A stretch of DNA of 64,000 bases from positions 2,574,501-2,638,500 of the forward strand of contig NZ_LT629733.1 of NCBI RefSeq assembly GCF_900104785.1, in the 5' to 3' direction. The stretch's first letter is position 1, and every line of letters starts with the position of its first letter. This document shows positions 26,634 through 37,879 of this stretch, piece by piece. The position numbers were made by a program, and so were the translations under genes. The DNA comes from Formosa sp. Hel1_31_208 (lineage in GTDB: Bacteria; Bacteroidota; Bacteroidia; Flavobacteriales; Flavobacteriaceae). The notes beneath the pieces are model-generated. The model was given only the letters and a program-made list of their open reading frames with translations, had not been told where the DNA came from and made no database searches.

Positions 26634-27362
26634 CTCTGAGTAATTATAAATACTTTCTGGTTCATCAATTAATCGCCATTGAAAGTAGAAGAAAACAAAT
26701 GCCCCAACAAGAAATACAGAATAAACGAAATTGAGAGTGTTATCGAAGTTGCTAATATAGAAATAAGCAATTTGGATGACTTCTGAAAACACGATGAGGA
26801 TACAACCAATTAATAAATTCATTGATTTTTTACTGTCTTTATACATGTAATTTACTAATGCCAAGCTCACTAAAAACATAATAACCATATTATAAAACAG
26901 CTCCACGGCGTATGTGTAATCAAGATCAAACATTGAACTTTCCAAATCGGTAATCATGTAAACTACAAAAATACCAAGACCAAATAATAATAAAATTTGA
27001 AATGGAAACTTAACAAGTGCTTTCCTAAAATTCATTATCGTAAATATTCGGGCAATAAGACATAAATAAGCACATATAAAAAGCACGTTGCCAATGATGT
27101 AGTATATATCAATGGTTTCGCCCTCATCTGGAAAGTAATCGTAAGTGAAGTAATTAAAAACTTCAGCGGTAGTGAAAAAAACTAAAAACAATATAAATAA
27201 CGGATGTTTAACTCGCACAGTACTAAAATAAAGCACCACAAGCAACAACATCGCTAAAGCCTTTATCCCAAAAGCTTCCAATTCCAGACCCTTGAATTGT
27301 AAGCCAAGAAAAAACACACTTAAGGCGATTAAAATAACGCCAAGTATTTTACTTAATTGCAT
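26622..27362 (-). CDS. Integral membrane protein, possibly YhhN-like (paralogue 2)
   Basis: The 246-residue protein has about eight predicted membrane helices and a short acidic tail. It resembles the protein at 25318-26094 in length, helix order and segments such as HPLFILFLVFFTTAEVFNYF. A distant relationship to YhhN/TMEM86 is possible but not shown. The promoter has TATATTTG at 27385-27392 and a perfect TTAATCGATTAA palindrome at 27427-27438, as for the paralogue. The pair probably share regulation and function. Confidence 0.6.
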   Translation of the reverse strand: MQLSKILGVILIALSVFFLGLQFKGLELEAFGIKALAMLLLVVLYFSTVRVKHPLFILFLVFFTTAEVFNYFTYDYFPDEGETIDIYYIIGNVLFICAYLCLIARIFTIMNFRKALVKFPFQILLLFGLGIFVVYMITDLESSMFDLDYTYAVELFYNMVIMFLVSLALVNYMYKDSKKSMNLLIGCILIVFSEVIQIAYFYISNFDNTLNFVYSVFLVGAFVFFYFQWRLIDEPESIYNYSELEA

Positions 27363-27384
27363 AATTTTATTCTTAATAGCAAAA

Positions 27385-27438
27385 CAAATATATATAAAAA
27401 TTACATATAAACGAATAAAAACGCATTTAATCGATTAA
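27385..27438 (-). promoter_or_regulatory. Promoter and perfect TTAATCGATTAA operator for membrane protein paralogue 2
   Basis: TATATTTG (27385-27392, minus strand) is an exact -7 element. The perfect 12-bp palindrome TTAATCGATTAA is at 27427-27438, with its centre 44 bases upstream. The bases following it on the coding strand (ATGCGTTT) resemble those of the 519-residue T9SS promoter (GATACGTTT). Confidence 0.6.
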
Positions 27439-27459
27439 TTTTAACACAAAGTAGGAAAT

Positions 27460-29481
<2,022 letters not shown>

Positions 29482-29514
29482 TTACCTTATATTTAAAGCA
29501 CCTAATATACTAAA

Positions 29515-31788
29515 ATGTACTTCAAAAAAATTGTTGCGATCAGTGTTTTTATTAGCTTTTTATTCAATTGTAAATCTGAGGTGTATGTTCCTGAAATAGC
29601 CCAAATTATTCCTATACCCGCAAATCAAACGCTTAACAAAGGTTATTTTGTTTTAGATAATTCCGTTGGAATCTCTTCTCATGATACTTTTAAAGTTTCC
29701 GCAGAATTTCTACGTAACTATATTCAAAAAGGAAGCTCAATAGTTCTGGATGACAATAATGATATCCAATTCATTCTTGATGAAACCATTGAAAATACTG
29801 AAGGCTATACGCTAGACATTCAACCTTATCAAATTTTTATTAGAGCAAAAACAGATCAAGGCGCTTTCTATGCTGTACAAACTCTGAGACAGCTATTGCC
29901 TAAAGACTTTGAAAATGGTTCACTTTCCCAGAAAAGCATAGGTATTCAATGCATAACCATTACCGATGCACCGCAATACCAATATCGTGGCATGCATCTG
30001 GATGTGAGTCGACATATGTATTCCGTAGATTTCATCAAAACATACATTGATGCACTAGCTATGTTGAAGATGAATACCTTCCATTGGCATTTAACCGATG
30101 ATCAAGGTTGGCGCATCGAAATAAAAAAATACCCTAAACTTCAAGAGCATGCTGCCTATAGAAATGAAACCCTTATAGGACATTACAGTGATCAACCCCA
30201 TCAATTTGACGGTAATCGCTATGGCGGTTATTACACTCAGGAAGATGTAAAAGATATTGTTGCATACGCAAAAACTAGGCATATTACAGTGATTCCGGAA
30301 ATTGAAATGCCAGGACATGCTCAGGCGGCTATTAGCGCTTATCCTAGTTTAGGTTGTACAGGTGAACCTGTTGATGTGGCAACAAAATGGGGTGTTTTTG
30401 AAAATATTTATTGCTCAAAAGATGAGACCTTTTCGTTTTTGGAAGATGTCTTAGATGAAGTGGTTACACTGTTCCCCAGTGAATACATTCATATTGGAGG
30501 AGACGAAGCACCTAAAACCAAATGGAAAAATTGTACGCAATGTCAAAACCGAATTAAAACAGAAAATTTAAAAGACGAGCACGAACTTCAAAACTATTTC
30601 ATCACGCGCATTGAAAACTACCTCAACTCCCAAGGCAAACAAATCATTGGTTGGGACGAAATATTAGAAGGCGGATTAGCTCCCAATGCTACAGTGATGT
30701 CATGGCGAGGCACCAAAGGTGCTATAGAAGCGGCAAAACAAAACCATAACGTGGTCATGACACCAACCTCACATTGTTATTTTGATTATTATCAATCAAC
30801 AAACAGTGACGAACCCTTAGCGATAGGTGGATACCTCCCTTTAGAAAAAGTCTATAATTTTAATCCGATACCTGAAGGACTAACCAAAGAAGAGGCGAAA
30901 TATATTCTAGGCGCACAAGGTAATATATGGACCGAATACATGCCAACTCAAAATCAAGTAGAATATATGGCATTTCCGAGAATACTTGCCATGAGTGAAG
31001 TGGTCTGGTCTAAAAATGAGAATAAAGATTACACAGATTTCACAAAGCGTGTTGAACATTTTAATGAACGCCTCGATGCTATAGATGTAAACTATGCCAA
31101 TCATTTATATGAAATTTCGGGTGACGTCTTAAAAAATAAGGACGAACTAGCATATCAATTAACTACTGTGACCAATGGAAAAATAATACGGCTGACTATG
31201 AATGGTACTGATCCTGATGATGAATCACGACCATATATAGAGCCTATTCGTATTGATACCTCGAAAACAATAAAGGCAGCTGTATTTAGTTCAAAAACGA
31301 ACAAAAAATTAGGTACAACATTTACAAAACAGTTTAATTACCATAAAGCCGTTGGCAAAACAATTTCAATTGATAAAATCCCACATCAATCCTATTTAGG
31401 AAGTGGACCAGATGGACTTATAAACAGTATTTCGGGGAGTGACTCACGTTATGGTGATAAAGAATGGTTAGGGTTTTGGGGTGAGGATATTGAAATTACA
31501 ATCGATTTGGGAGAAGAAGTTCAAATCTATTCAGTAGAAACACGATTCTATAATAGTAACGGTCAATGGATTTACGCGCCAAACAAAGTAAAATTAGAGC
31601 TTGACAATGATTTAGTAATAAATCATTTAGAACAGCGAGAGCAATTAATAATTACAACAAAATTTAATCTCAATCAACGCTCTCGATATATCAAACTTAG
31701 AATCCCAAACTTCGGCACCATTCCAAAGGGCAAACAAGGAGCCGGACAAAAGGCATGGACCTTTATAGACGAAATAATAATCAACTAA
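29515..31788 (+). CDS. Beta-N-acetylhexosaminidase (GH20), lipoprotein
   Basis: This 757-residue enzyme removes terminal beta-linked GlcNAc/GalNAc. It has a lipoprotein signal (lipidated cysteine at about residue 19, LFNCKS), a GH20b N-terminal domain (about 28-150), and the GH20 TIM barrel with RGMHLDVSRH, WHLTDDQGWR, PEIEMPGHAQA and the catalytic Asp-Glu pair D330-E331 (HIGGDEAPKTKW). The C-terminal part resembles a chitobiase C-terminal and F5/8-type discoidin region. It starts an operon with cutC (1-base gap) and a beta-mannosidase, a set suited to taking apart the GlcNAc2-Man core of N-glycans. Confidence 0.94.
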   Translation: MYFKKIVAISVFISFLFNCKSEVYVPEIAQIIPIPANQTLNKGYFVLDNSVGISSHDTFKVSAEFLRNYIQKGSSIVLDDNNDIQFILDETIENTEGYTLDIQPYQIFIRAKTDQGAFYAVQTLRQLLPKDFENGSLSQKSIGIQCITITDAPQYQYRGMHLDVSRHMYSVDFIKTYIDALAMLKMNTFHWHLTDDQGWRIEIKKYPKLQEHAAYRNETLIGHYSDQPHQFDGNRYGGYYTQEDVKDIVAYAKTRHITVIPEIEMPGHAQAAISAYPSLGCTGEPVDVATKWGVFENIYCSKDETFSFLEDVLDEVVTLFPSEYIHIGGDEAPKTKWKNCTQCQNRIKTENLKDEHELQNYFITRIENYLNSQGKQIIGWDEILEGGLAPNATVMSWRGTKGAIEAAKQNHNVVMTPTSHCYFDYYQSTNSDEPLAIGGYLPLEKVYNFNPIPEGLTKEEAKYILGAQGNIWTEYMPTQNQVEYMAFPRILAMSEVVWSKNENKDYTDFTKRVEHFNERLDAIDVNYANHLYEISGDVLKNKDELAYQLTTVTNGKIIRLTMNGTDPDDESRPYIEPIRIDTSKTIKAAVFSSKTNKKLGTTFTKQFNYHKAVGKTISIDKIPHQSYLGSGPDGLINSISGSDSRYGDKEWLGFWGEDIEITIDLGEEVQIYSVETRFYNSNGQWIYAPNKVKLELDNDLVINHLEQREQLIITTKFNLNQRSRYIKLRIPNFGTIPKGKQGAGQKAWTFIDEIIIN

Positions 31789-31789
31789 T

Positions 31790-32497
31790 ATGTTGCTAGA
31801 AATCTGCGCAAACTCTTACCAATCGGCTAAAAATGCTCAAATAGCTGGAGCACAACGCATCGAACTTTGTAGTGAATTATCCGTTGGTGGCATTACACCA
31901 TCTTACGGATTAATAAATCAGGTGATTTCCGATTTAGACATTGAAACCTTTGTGCTCATCAGACCCAGAAGTGGAAATTTTTGTTATTCGGAAGAAGAGT
32001 TCGAAATCATAAAAAAGAACATTGAAATCTGTAAAACTATAGGTTGCCACGGGATTGTATCTGGTGTATTAAAACCTGATAATACCATAGATTTAAAAAG
32101 AACTCGAAATCTCATTGAATTATCAAAACCATTAGCATTTACATTTCATCGGGCATTTGATATTGTTCCGAATCCGAAAGATGCAATAGACCAACTCATC
32201 GACTTAGGAGTAGATAGAATTCTAACCTCTGGACAACATTCTAAAGCGATAGACGGATTGGAGACCTTAAAAGATTTGAAGCAACACGCAAAAAACTATA
32301 TAACGCTTTTGGTTGGAAGCCGTGTGTCTTCGAAAAATGCCAAATACTTTAAAGATGAAGGTTTTGAGGAACTACATGCGTCAGCTTCCGAAGCTATGAA
32401 TACAGAATCTTCTGTCTATTTTGGGAGCACACCTCAAACAGTATCGAGTATAAAAGAAATTAAAGCTATTTTAAAAGCCATTGCAGATGAAGTATAG
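31790..32497 (+). CDS. cutC: CutC family protein (TIM barrel)
   Basis: The 235-residue protein is a full-length CutC: LEICANSYQSAKNAQIAGA at the start, then the ELCSELSVGGITPS and IRPRSGNFCYSEEE motifs and FHRAFD. CutC was first linked to copper tolerance in E. coli, but that role has been questioned. The fold is a TIM barrel resembling sugar-processing enzymes. Here it sits between a hexosaminidase and a beta-mannosidase, one base after the first and overlapping the second by 11 bases, so a role in glycan use is more likely than in copper handling (inference). Confidence 0.92.
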   Translation: MLLEICANSYQSAKNAQIAGAQRIELCSELSVGGITPSYGLINQVISDLDIETFVLIRPRSGNFCYSEEEFEIIKKNIEICKTIGCHGIVSGVLKPDNTIDLKRTRNLIELSKPLAFTFHRAFDIVPNPKDAIDQLIDLGVDRILTSGQHSKAIDGLETLKDLKQHAKNYITLLVGSRVSSKNAKYFKDEGFEELHASASEAMNTESSVYFGSTPQTVSSIKEIKAILKAIADEV

Positions 32498-34958
32498 CAT
32501 TGTCATCATTCTGGTGTTCTCTATAATGAGCTGCCAACCCAAACATGACATACCAATTTCAATTGATTTACATAGTCATTGGCAGTATAAATCTCTTAAT
32601 GATTCGATTTGGAGCTCAGCAAAAGTACCTGGCAATGTGCATTCCGATTTGTTAGATCATAAACGGATTGAGCATCCTTTTATTAGTAATAATGAAGACA
32701 GCTTACAATGGATTTCAGATACCGATTGGGAATACAAATCGACTTTTGACGTCGATAAAGAAACGCTTGATAAAAACCATATTGAGCTTAATTTTAAAGG
32801 TTTAGACACCTATGCTTCAGTGTTTTTGAATGATAGTTTAATTCTAAAAACAGATAATGCATTCAGAGCATTTTCAGTGGATGTCAAATCGGCTCTAAAA
32901 CCCCAAAATGACTTACGCATTGTTTTTGAACGCAGCTCTATTTCCGAAGAACAAGAGAAAGCAAAACTGAATTACCAACTCCCAGAAGGCAATCGCATAT
33001 TTACAAGAAAAGCACAATTTCAATATGGTTGGGATTGGGGACCAAAACTCAATACGAGCGGTATATGGCGGCCTGTAACTCTAGAGACTTGGAATGAGCT
33101 TAAACTCAACCACGTCTTTATCAAATTAGATGAGTTAAATGACATTAGTGCCAATTTATCAATGCATCTCGATATTAAAAACACCTCTGAAGCACCCTTA
33201 CAATATGATGTTTATATTAATAATAAGCTTCACAAATCCTTTGAAAACATAAGAGCTGATAGCACTACCGACTTTAATATTAAAATTGAAAATCCAAAAC
33301 GTTGGTGGCCACATAATTTAGGAGACCCCTATTTGTACGATTTTAAAGTAGTCGTGCGTGATAACAAAAGAATCCTAGATAGTATATCCGCAAAAAAGGG
33401 ATTGAGAACTATTGACTTAATTACTAAAAAAGATAGTATTGGCGAGTCCTTCTATTTTAAAATCAATGGTATTCCCGTATATATGAAAGGTGCCAATTAT
33501 ATTCCGCAAAATAGTATGCAAAACAAAGTCACAGACGCTCATTATGAAAAACTTTTAGATGATGTTGTTGATGCTAATATGAATATGCTTAGAGTTTGGG
33601 GAGGTGGCATCTATGAAAATGATATGTTTTATAATTTGTGTGATGAAAAAGGGATTCTAATCTGGCAAGATTTTATGTTTGCTTGTGCCATGTATCCTGG
33701 TGACAACGACTTTCTTGACAATGTACAACAAGAAGCTATTCAAAATGTAAAACGTTTACGAAATCATGCTTCTATTGCTTTATGGTGTGGAAATAATGAA
33801 AACTCTGAAGGTTGGCATCGATGGGGTTGGCAGAATGATAAAAGCGATGAAGAAAAAGACCAAATTTGGAACAACTATTTAAAAGTTTTCGATAGCATTC
33901 TTCCTAATACAGTCAACAAATTAACGAATACTGATTATTGGGAAAGTTCTCCGCGTTACGGTCGTGGAAATCTGAAATATAAAACCGAAGGTGATGCTCA
34001 CGATTGGTGGGTTTGGCATGATGCCTACCCTTTTGAGCATCTTGAAGAGAACGTCCCACGATTTATGAGTGAGTTTGGGTTTCAGTCGTTTCCTAGTTAT
34101 GAAGCGATTCGCTATAGTAATCAGAGTGATTCATTAGAGATTACCTCGGAAGCGTTTAAAAATCATCAAAAGCATGTTCGTGGTTTTGAGCTCATTGATG
34201 AATATATGCAACGTGATTTCCCTGTTCCAAATACTGTAGAAGATTACGTGTATGTCAGTCAGTTGTTACAAGCTTACGGCATCACAAAAGGTATTGAAGC
34301 GCATCGTAGAGCCAAACCTTACAATATGGGAACTTTATATTGGCAACTTAACGATTGTTGGCCAGCAGTGTCTTGGTCGAGTATCGATTACTTCGGAAAT
34401 TGGAAAGCTTTACATTATCAGGCTAAAAAAGCGTTTGAAAATGTATTAGTCTCTAATACGATTGAAAATGACACTTTAAAAACCTTTGTTATTAATGATT
34501 ATTCTGGATCATTTTATGATATGCTGTCTATTAAAGTTCTCGATTTTAATGGACGCATAATAAAGACATACTCAAAAGGGTTAGATATTAAACCTAACTC
34601 TAGCACTTTAATGCATACGATAGCTCTAAACACTCTTGATATTACTAAAAATGAAGTTGTGATTGTCTCAGAGTTTAGCGACACACACTCTTATTTCTAC
34701 TTGGTAAAACCCAAAGACCTAAAACTCTTAAAAGCATCAATTGAGCGCACCATTACAAAAACAAATAAGGGGTTTCAAATCACCTTACAAAGTACGACGC
34801 TTCAAAAAAACGTGTTTCTCTACACTAAGGAAAAAGGTCATTTTAGTGATAATTATTTTGACTTATTGCCAAATAAAATTATTGTAATTGAGTTTGAAAC
34901 GAATTGTAAGGCTATTGATGATTTAAAAATTAAAACTTTAAATCATCTTATAGAATGA
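32487..34958 (+). CDS. Beta-mannosidase (GH2), lipoprotein
   Basis: I start at the ATG at 32487 (MKYSIVIILVFSIMSCQPK), two codons inside a longer TTG-initiated frame, because it gives a lipoprotein signal with lipidated C16. The 823-residue protein has the GH2 sugar-binding domain (about 25-180), the immunoglobulin-like domain and the TIM barrel. The acid/base is E438 in WCGNNENSEGW and the nucleophile is E529 in SEFGFQSFP. The WG-x-N-x-E pattern and the WQLNDCWPAVSWS segment fit beta-mannosidases. It overlaps cutC by 11 bases and would cleave the beta-mannose of N-glycan cores or of mannans. Confidence 0.92.
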   Translation: MKYSIVIILVFSIMSCQPKHDIPISIDLHSHWQYKSLNDSIWSSAKVPGNVHSDLLDHKRIEHPFISNNEDSLQWISDTDWEYKSTFDVDKETLDKNHIELNFKGLDTYASVFLNDSLILKTDNAFRAFSVDVKSALKPQNDLRIVFERSSISEEQEKAKLNYQLPEGNRIFTRKAQFQYGWDWGPKLNTSGIWRPVTLETWNELKLNHVFIKLDELNDISANLSMHLDIKNTSEAPLQYDVYINNKLHKSFENIRADSTTDFNIKIENPKRWWPHNLGDPYLYDFKVVVRDNKRILDSISAKKGLRTIDLITKKDSIGESFYFKINGIPVYMKGANYIPQNSMQNKVTDAHYEKLLDDVVDANMNMLRVWGGGIYENDMFYNLCDEKGILIWQDFMFACAMYPGDNDFLDNVQQEAIQNVKRLRNHASIALWCGNNENSEGWHRWGWQNDKSDEEKDQIWNNYLKVFDSILPNTVNKLTNTDYWESSPRYGRGNLKYKTEGDAHDWWVWHDAYPFEHLEENVPRFMSEFGFQSFPSYEAIRYSNQSDSLEITSEAFKNHQKHVRGFELIDEYMQRDFPVPNTVEDYVYVSQLLQAYGITKGIEAHRRAKPYNMGTLYWQLNDCWPAVSWSSIDYFGNWKALHYQAKKAFENVLVSNTIENDTLKTFVINDYSGSFYDMLSIKVLDFNGRIIKTYSKGLDIKPNSSTLMHTIALNTLDITKNEVVIVSEFSDTHSYFYLVKPKDLKLLKASIERTITKTNKGFQITLQSTTLQKNVFLYTKEKGHFSDNYFDLLPNKIIVIEFETNCKAIDDLKIKTLNHLIE

Positions 34959-34964
34959 GATGCT

Positions 34965-35003
34965 AAAACAAATTCCGTACGAGTTGTAATATACATTTGT
35001 TTT
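34965..35003. terminator. Possible terminator between the convergent mannosidase and prmC genes
   Basis: AAAACAAAT (34965-34973) and ATTTGTTTT (34995-35003) form a perfect 9-bp inverted repeat around a 21-base loop. The stem is AT-only apart from one pair, so it is weak. Confidence 0.3.
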
Positions 35004-35004
35004 G

Positions 35005-35874
35005 TTATTTGATCCCTTTGATGATTCTATCCTTTCCAAAAATATCGGTTTTTAATGCAACGTCTTTGAAACCAAAATTTTTCATCAATGCAATCATTTC
35101 TGCTCCTAAATATTCATTGATTTCAAAATATAAAGTACCGCTATCTTTTAGGTTTAATAGAGCAAACTCACAGATGGCTTTATAAAATTGCAGTGGATTC
35201 TTATCTTCCACAAATAAGGCCAAATGCGGTTCATAATCTAATACATTGGATGTGATTTCCTCTTTTTCGAGGTTGCGAATATATGGTGGATTTGAGACAA
35301 TAATATCATAACTATTAGATGCAAAAACACGTGTATTATGACGAGGGTTTAGTATATCATTGCAAATAAATTCAATATCAACCGTATTCATCTCTGCATT
35401 CCTTTTGGCTACTTTTAAAGCCGCTTCGGACACATCTAAGGCTGAAACTTTCGCTTGTTGAAGCTGCTTAGCTAAGGAAATTGCAATGCAACCTGAACCC
35501 GTTCCAATATCAATAATTTTTAGAGGCGTATCTATTGTAATTGAAGAAACATCATCTAATATTAAAGCCACTAACTCTTCAGTTTCAGGTCTCGGAATTA
35601 AGGTTTCCGAATTTACTTTAAACGGCAATCCATAAAACTCTGTTTCGCCCAATATATACTGAATTGGTTGTTCCAATTTAAGTGCACTCAAGGCTTCAAA
35701 AATTGGTTGCTCTTCTGTTTTTAAAATGGCGTATTCAGGATCCATAACTAGATGAATGCGCTTGATTCCCAAATAATGTTCAACCACCAGATTAAAAAAG
35801 GAATCTACTTCGTTATTTCCGTAGAGACTATCTAGTTCAGTATGATAGATATGTAAAATAGCTTTTAATCTCAT
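35005..35874 (-). CDS. prmC: Release factor glutamine methyltransferase
   Basis: PrmC methylates the glutamine of the GGQ motif in peptide-chain release factors. I start at 35874 (MRLKAILHIYH), six codons inside the longest frame, because this ATG overlaps the upstream stop as ATGA. The protein then has 289 residues. The SAM-binding region DIGTGSGCIAI and the catalytic NPPY motif (SNPPYIRN) are intact. Confidence 0.94.
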   Translation of the reverse strand: MRLKAILHIYHTELDSLYGNNEVDSFFNLVVEHYLGIKRIHLVMDPEYAILKTEEQPIFEALSALKLEQPIQYILGETEFYGLPFKVNSETLIPRPETEELVALILDDVSSITIDTPLKIIDIGTGSGCIAISLAKQLQQAKVSALDVSEAALKVAKRNAEMNTVDIEFICNDILNPRHNTRVFASNSYDIIVSNPPYIRNLEKEEITSNVLDYEPHLALFVEDKNPLQFYKAICEFALLNLKDSGTLYFEINEYLGAEMIALMKNFGFKDVALKTDIFGKDRIIKGIK

Positions 35875-36362
35875 AGCTCCTTGGTCATCCAAACACCACA
35901 GGAATAATGACCTGTATCTCCTAAAGGCTCGGTTCTGTGTTGAAATCCGAATACCTCATAAATATGAATCGCCGCTTTTAACTGGGAAGCTGTTTCTAAA
36001 TAAACGGTTTCAAAACCAAAATCTTTTGCCGCTTTTAAACAGGTCTCAAACATCTTTTTACCGAAACCTTTACCTCTTACTTTTGGAGAGAAATACATTT
36101 TTTGCAGCTCACAAACATTGCCTTTAAAATCTTTGAGTTGTTTTATTCCAGCCCCACCTAACACTTCTGTATCATTAGCTAAGACAAAATATATCTGTCG
36201 GTCACCTTGATAAGATTCGTACATGAAAGGTGTTTCTGCATCTTCATAAGCGGTGCCTTTCAACGGAATATTAAATTCTGGAAAACACCCTTTAATCACC
36301 GCTTCTATTTGCAGATTGTCTTCTGGTTGAATTTCCCTAATAATGATATTATTATGACTCAC
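35871..36362 (-). CDS. GNAT family N-acetyltransferase
   Basis: The 163-residue protein has the GNAT fold. The acetyl-CoA-binding motif A is at KVRGKGFGKKMFETCL (Q/R-x-x-G-x-G/A pattern), followed by YLETASQLKAAIHIYEVFGF. It is translationally coupled to prmC through a 4-base overlap. The substrate cannot be predicted. It is divergent from the LEA-like gene, with 54 bases between the starts. Confidence 0.88.
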   Translation of the reverse strand: MSHNNIIIREIQPEDNLQIEAVIKGCFPEFNIPLKGTAYEDAETPFMYESYQGDRQIYFVLANDTEVLGGAGIKQLKDFKGNVCELQKMYFSPKVRGKGFGKKMFETCLKAAKDFGFETVYLETASQLKAAIHIYEVFGFQHRTEPLGDTGHYSCGVWMTKEL

Positions 36363-36416
36363 TTTATTATAGTATTTTTACAGCGTGAAGGTACGTTAAA
36401 TCTCATAAAAAATTAA

Positions 36417-36872
36417 ATGAAGAAACTGATTATCTTATCAATACTTTTCCTCTTTTGTTTGAGTTGCTCAGTCAATGAAAAGCCCGAATTCTTAAAAATA
36501 GACAATATTAAAGTTCTAGAATCCACATCTAATTATGTGACACTAACTGCTGATGCCTATTTTTTAAATCCGAATGATATTGGTGGTGTACTTAAATCTG
36601 ATGGTATAAAAGTATTTGTAAATGATAATGAAATGGCAATTGTAAGCTCAAAGAGTTTTGATGTGCCAACCAATAAAGAATTTTCAATTCCGCTAATGGC
36701 GAGTGTTCCCACAGACAGTATTTTGAGTACTAAAAATATGGGCAGTCTCATTGGCAGTTTATTTAGTCAGAAACTTAAAGTGCAGTATATTGGCGATATC
36801 CAATATAAGGTATTTGGTTTTTCACACAGGTACCAAGTAGATAAAACTGAAGACGTAAAGATTAAACTTTAA
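36417..36872 (+). CDS. LEA14-like (WHy-type) lipoprotein
   Basis: The 151-residue protein has a lipoprotein signal (FLFCLSCSVNEK, lipidated cysteine near residue 17) and one LEA type 2/WHy-like domain (about 25-148), visible from NVTLTADAYFLNPNDIGG-like spacing (LTADAYFLNPND) and the C-terminal beta strands. Such proteins sit in the outer membrane or periplasm and have been linked to desiccation or stress, but their bacterial function is not established. It leads an operon with ribD and three further genes. Confidence 0.78.
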   Translation: MKKLIILSILFLFCLSCSVNEKPEFLKIDNIKVLESTSNYVTLTADAYFLNPNDIGGVLKSDGIKVFVNDNEMAIVSSKSFDVPTNKEFSIPLMASVPTDSILSTKNMGSLIGSLFSQKLKVQYIGDIQYKVFGFSHRYQVDKTEDVKIKL

Positions 36873-36874
36873 TA

Positions 36875-37879
36875 TTGACAACTCACGAAACTTACATACA
36901 GCGCTGCATTGATATCGCAAAAAACGGATTAGGAAATACAGCTCCTAACCCAATGGTGGGCTGTGTGATAGTCCATGAGGGAAAGATTATTGGCGAAGGC
37001 TATACGAGTGCTTATGGCGGTAATCATGCCGAAGTGAATGCTATAAATGCCGTATCAGATAAAACTGTGCTAAGCGCAGCTTCACTATATGTCACTCTTG
37101 AGCCTTGCGTACATTTTGGAAAAACACCACCATGCAGTGATCTAATTATCAAATTTAGAATTCCAAATGTCATCATTGGTTGTGTAGACGATAATGAGCA
37201 AGTTGCTGGAAAAGGAATAATTAAACTTAGACAAACTGGTTGCAACGTTACTGTTGGTGTTTTAGAAACTGAATGCAAACAGCATCACAAACGTTTCTTT
37301 ACGTTTCACAATAAAAAACGTCCGTATATAATATTGAAATGGGCCGAAACTTCAAATGGTTATATTGCACCCTCTACGAAAGACAAAAAAGAACCCGTCT
37401 GGATTACTAATATGTTTTCAAGACAATTAGTTCATAAATGGCGCTCAGAAGAACAAGCTATTCTCGTTGGTACGACTACCGTAACAGAAGACAATCCCTG
37501 TTTAACTATTCGTGATTGGACAGGAAAACAACCGATTCGCATTGTAATTGATAGACAACATAAGTTATTAAAAAAGCATGCTGTTTTTAATAGCGATGCA
37601 GAAACCATAATTATGTCTGAAGATACGATCAATTTTAGCCTACCTGTTGCGGCTCAAATTGCCAAATTATTGCATGCTAGAGATATTAACTCTGTTATTA
37701 TCGAGGGTGGAGCGAAAACACTTCAAACCTTTATTGATGAAAACCTATGGGACGAAGCTCGCGTTTTTACTGGCAAGTCTATGTTCAATAATGGAACAAA
37801 AGCACCCAAATTTTCAGGAAAGCTCATTTCAGAAGCATTTATTTTAAATGATATTTTAAAACAATATGTCAATAATTAA
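36875..37879 (+). CDS. ribD: Bifunctional riboflavin deaminase/reductase
   Basis: RibD carries out the second and third steps of riboflavin synthesis. The 334-residue protein uses a TTG start at 36875, two bases after the preceding stop; the resulting N-terminus (MTTHETYIQRCIDIAKNGLGN) is the one expected for the family and no ATG fits. The deaminase domain shows the zinc-binding HAE and PCVHFGKTPPCSD motifs. The reductase domain (about 150-334) has WAETSNGYIA, and VIIEGGAKTL. Confidence 0.95.
   Translation: MTTHETYIQRCIDIAKNGLGNTAPNPMVGCVIVHEGKIIGEGYTSAYGGNHAEVNAINAVSDKTVLSAASLYVTLEPCVHFGKTPPCSDLIIKFRIPNVIIGCVDDNEQVAGKGIIKLRQTGCNVTVGVLETECKQHHKRFFTFHNKKRPYIILKWAETSNGYIAPSTKDKKEPVWITNMFSRQLVHKWRSEEQAILVGTTTVTEDNPCLTIRDWTGKQPIRIVIDRQHKLLKKHAVFNSDAETIIMSEDTINFSLPVAAQIAKLLHARDINSVIIEGGAKTLQTFIDENLWDEARVFTGKSMFNNGTKAPKFSGKLISEAFILNDILKQYVNN

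Noticed and set aside
36875..36877. The TTG start of ribD as evidence of a broken gene
   Set aside because: The N-terminus from the TTG matches the family exactly and the gene is tightly packed after the preceding stop, so a TTG start is the simpler explanation.
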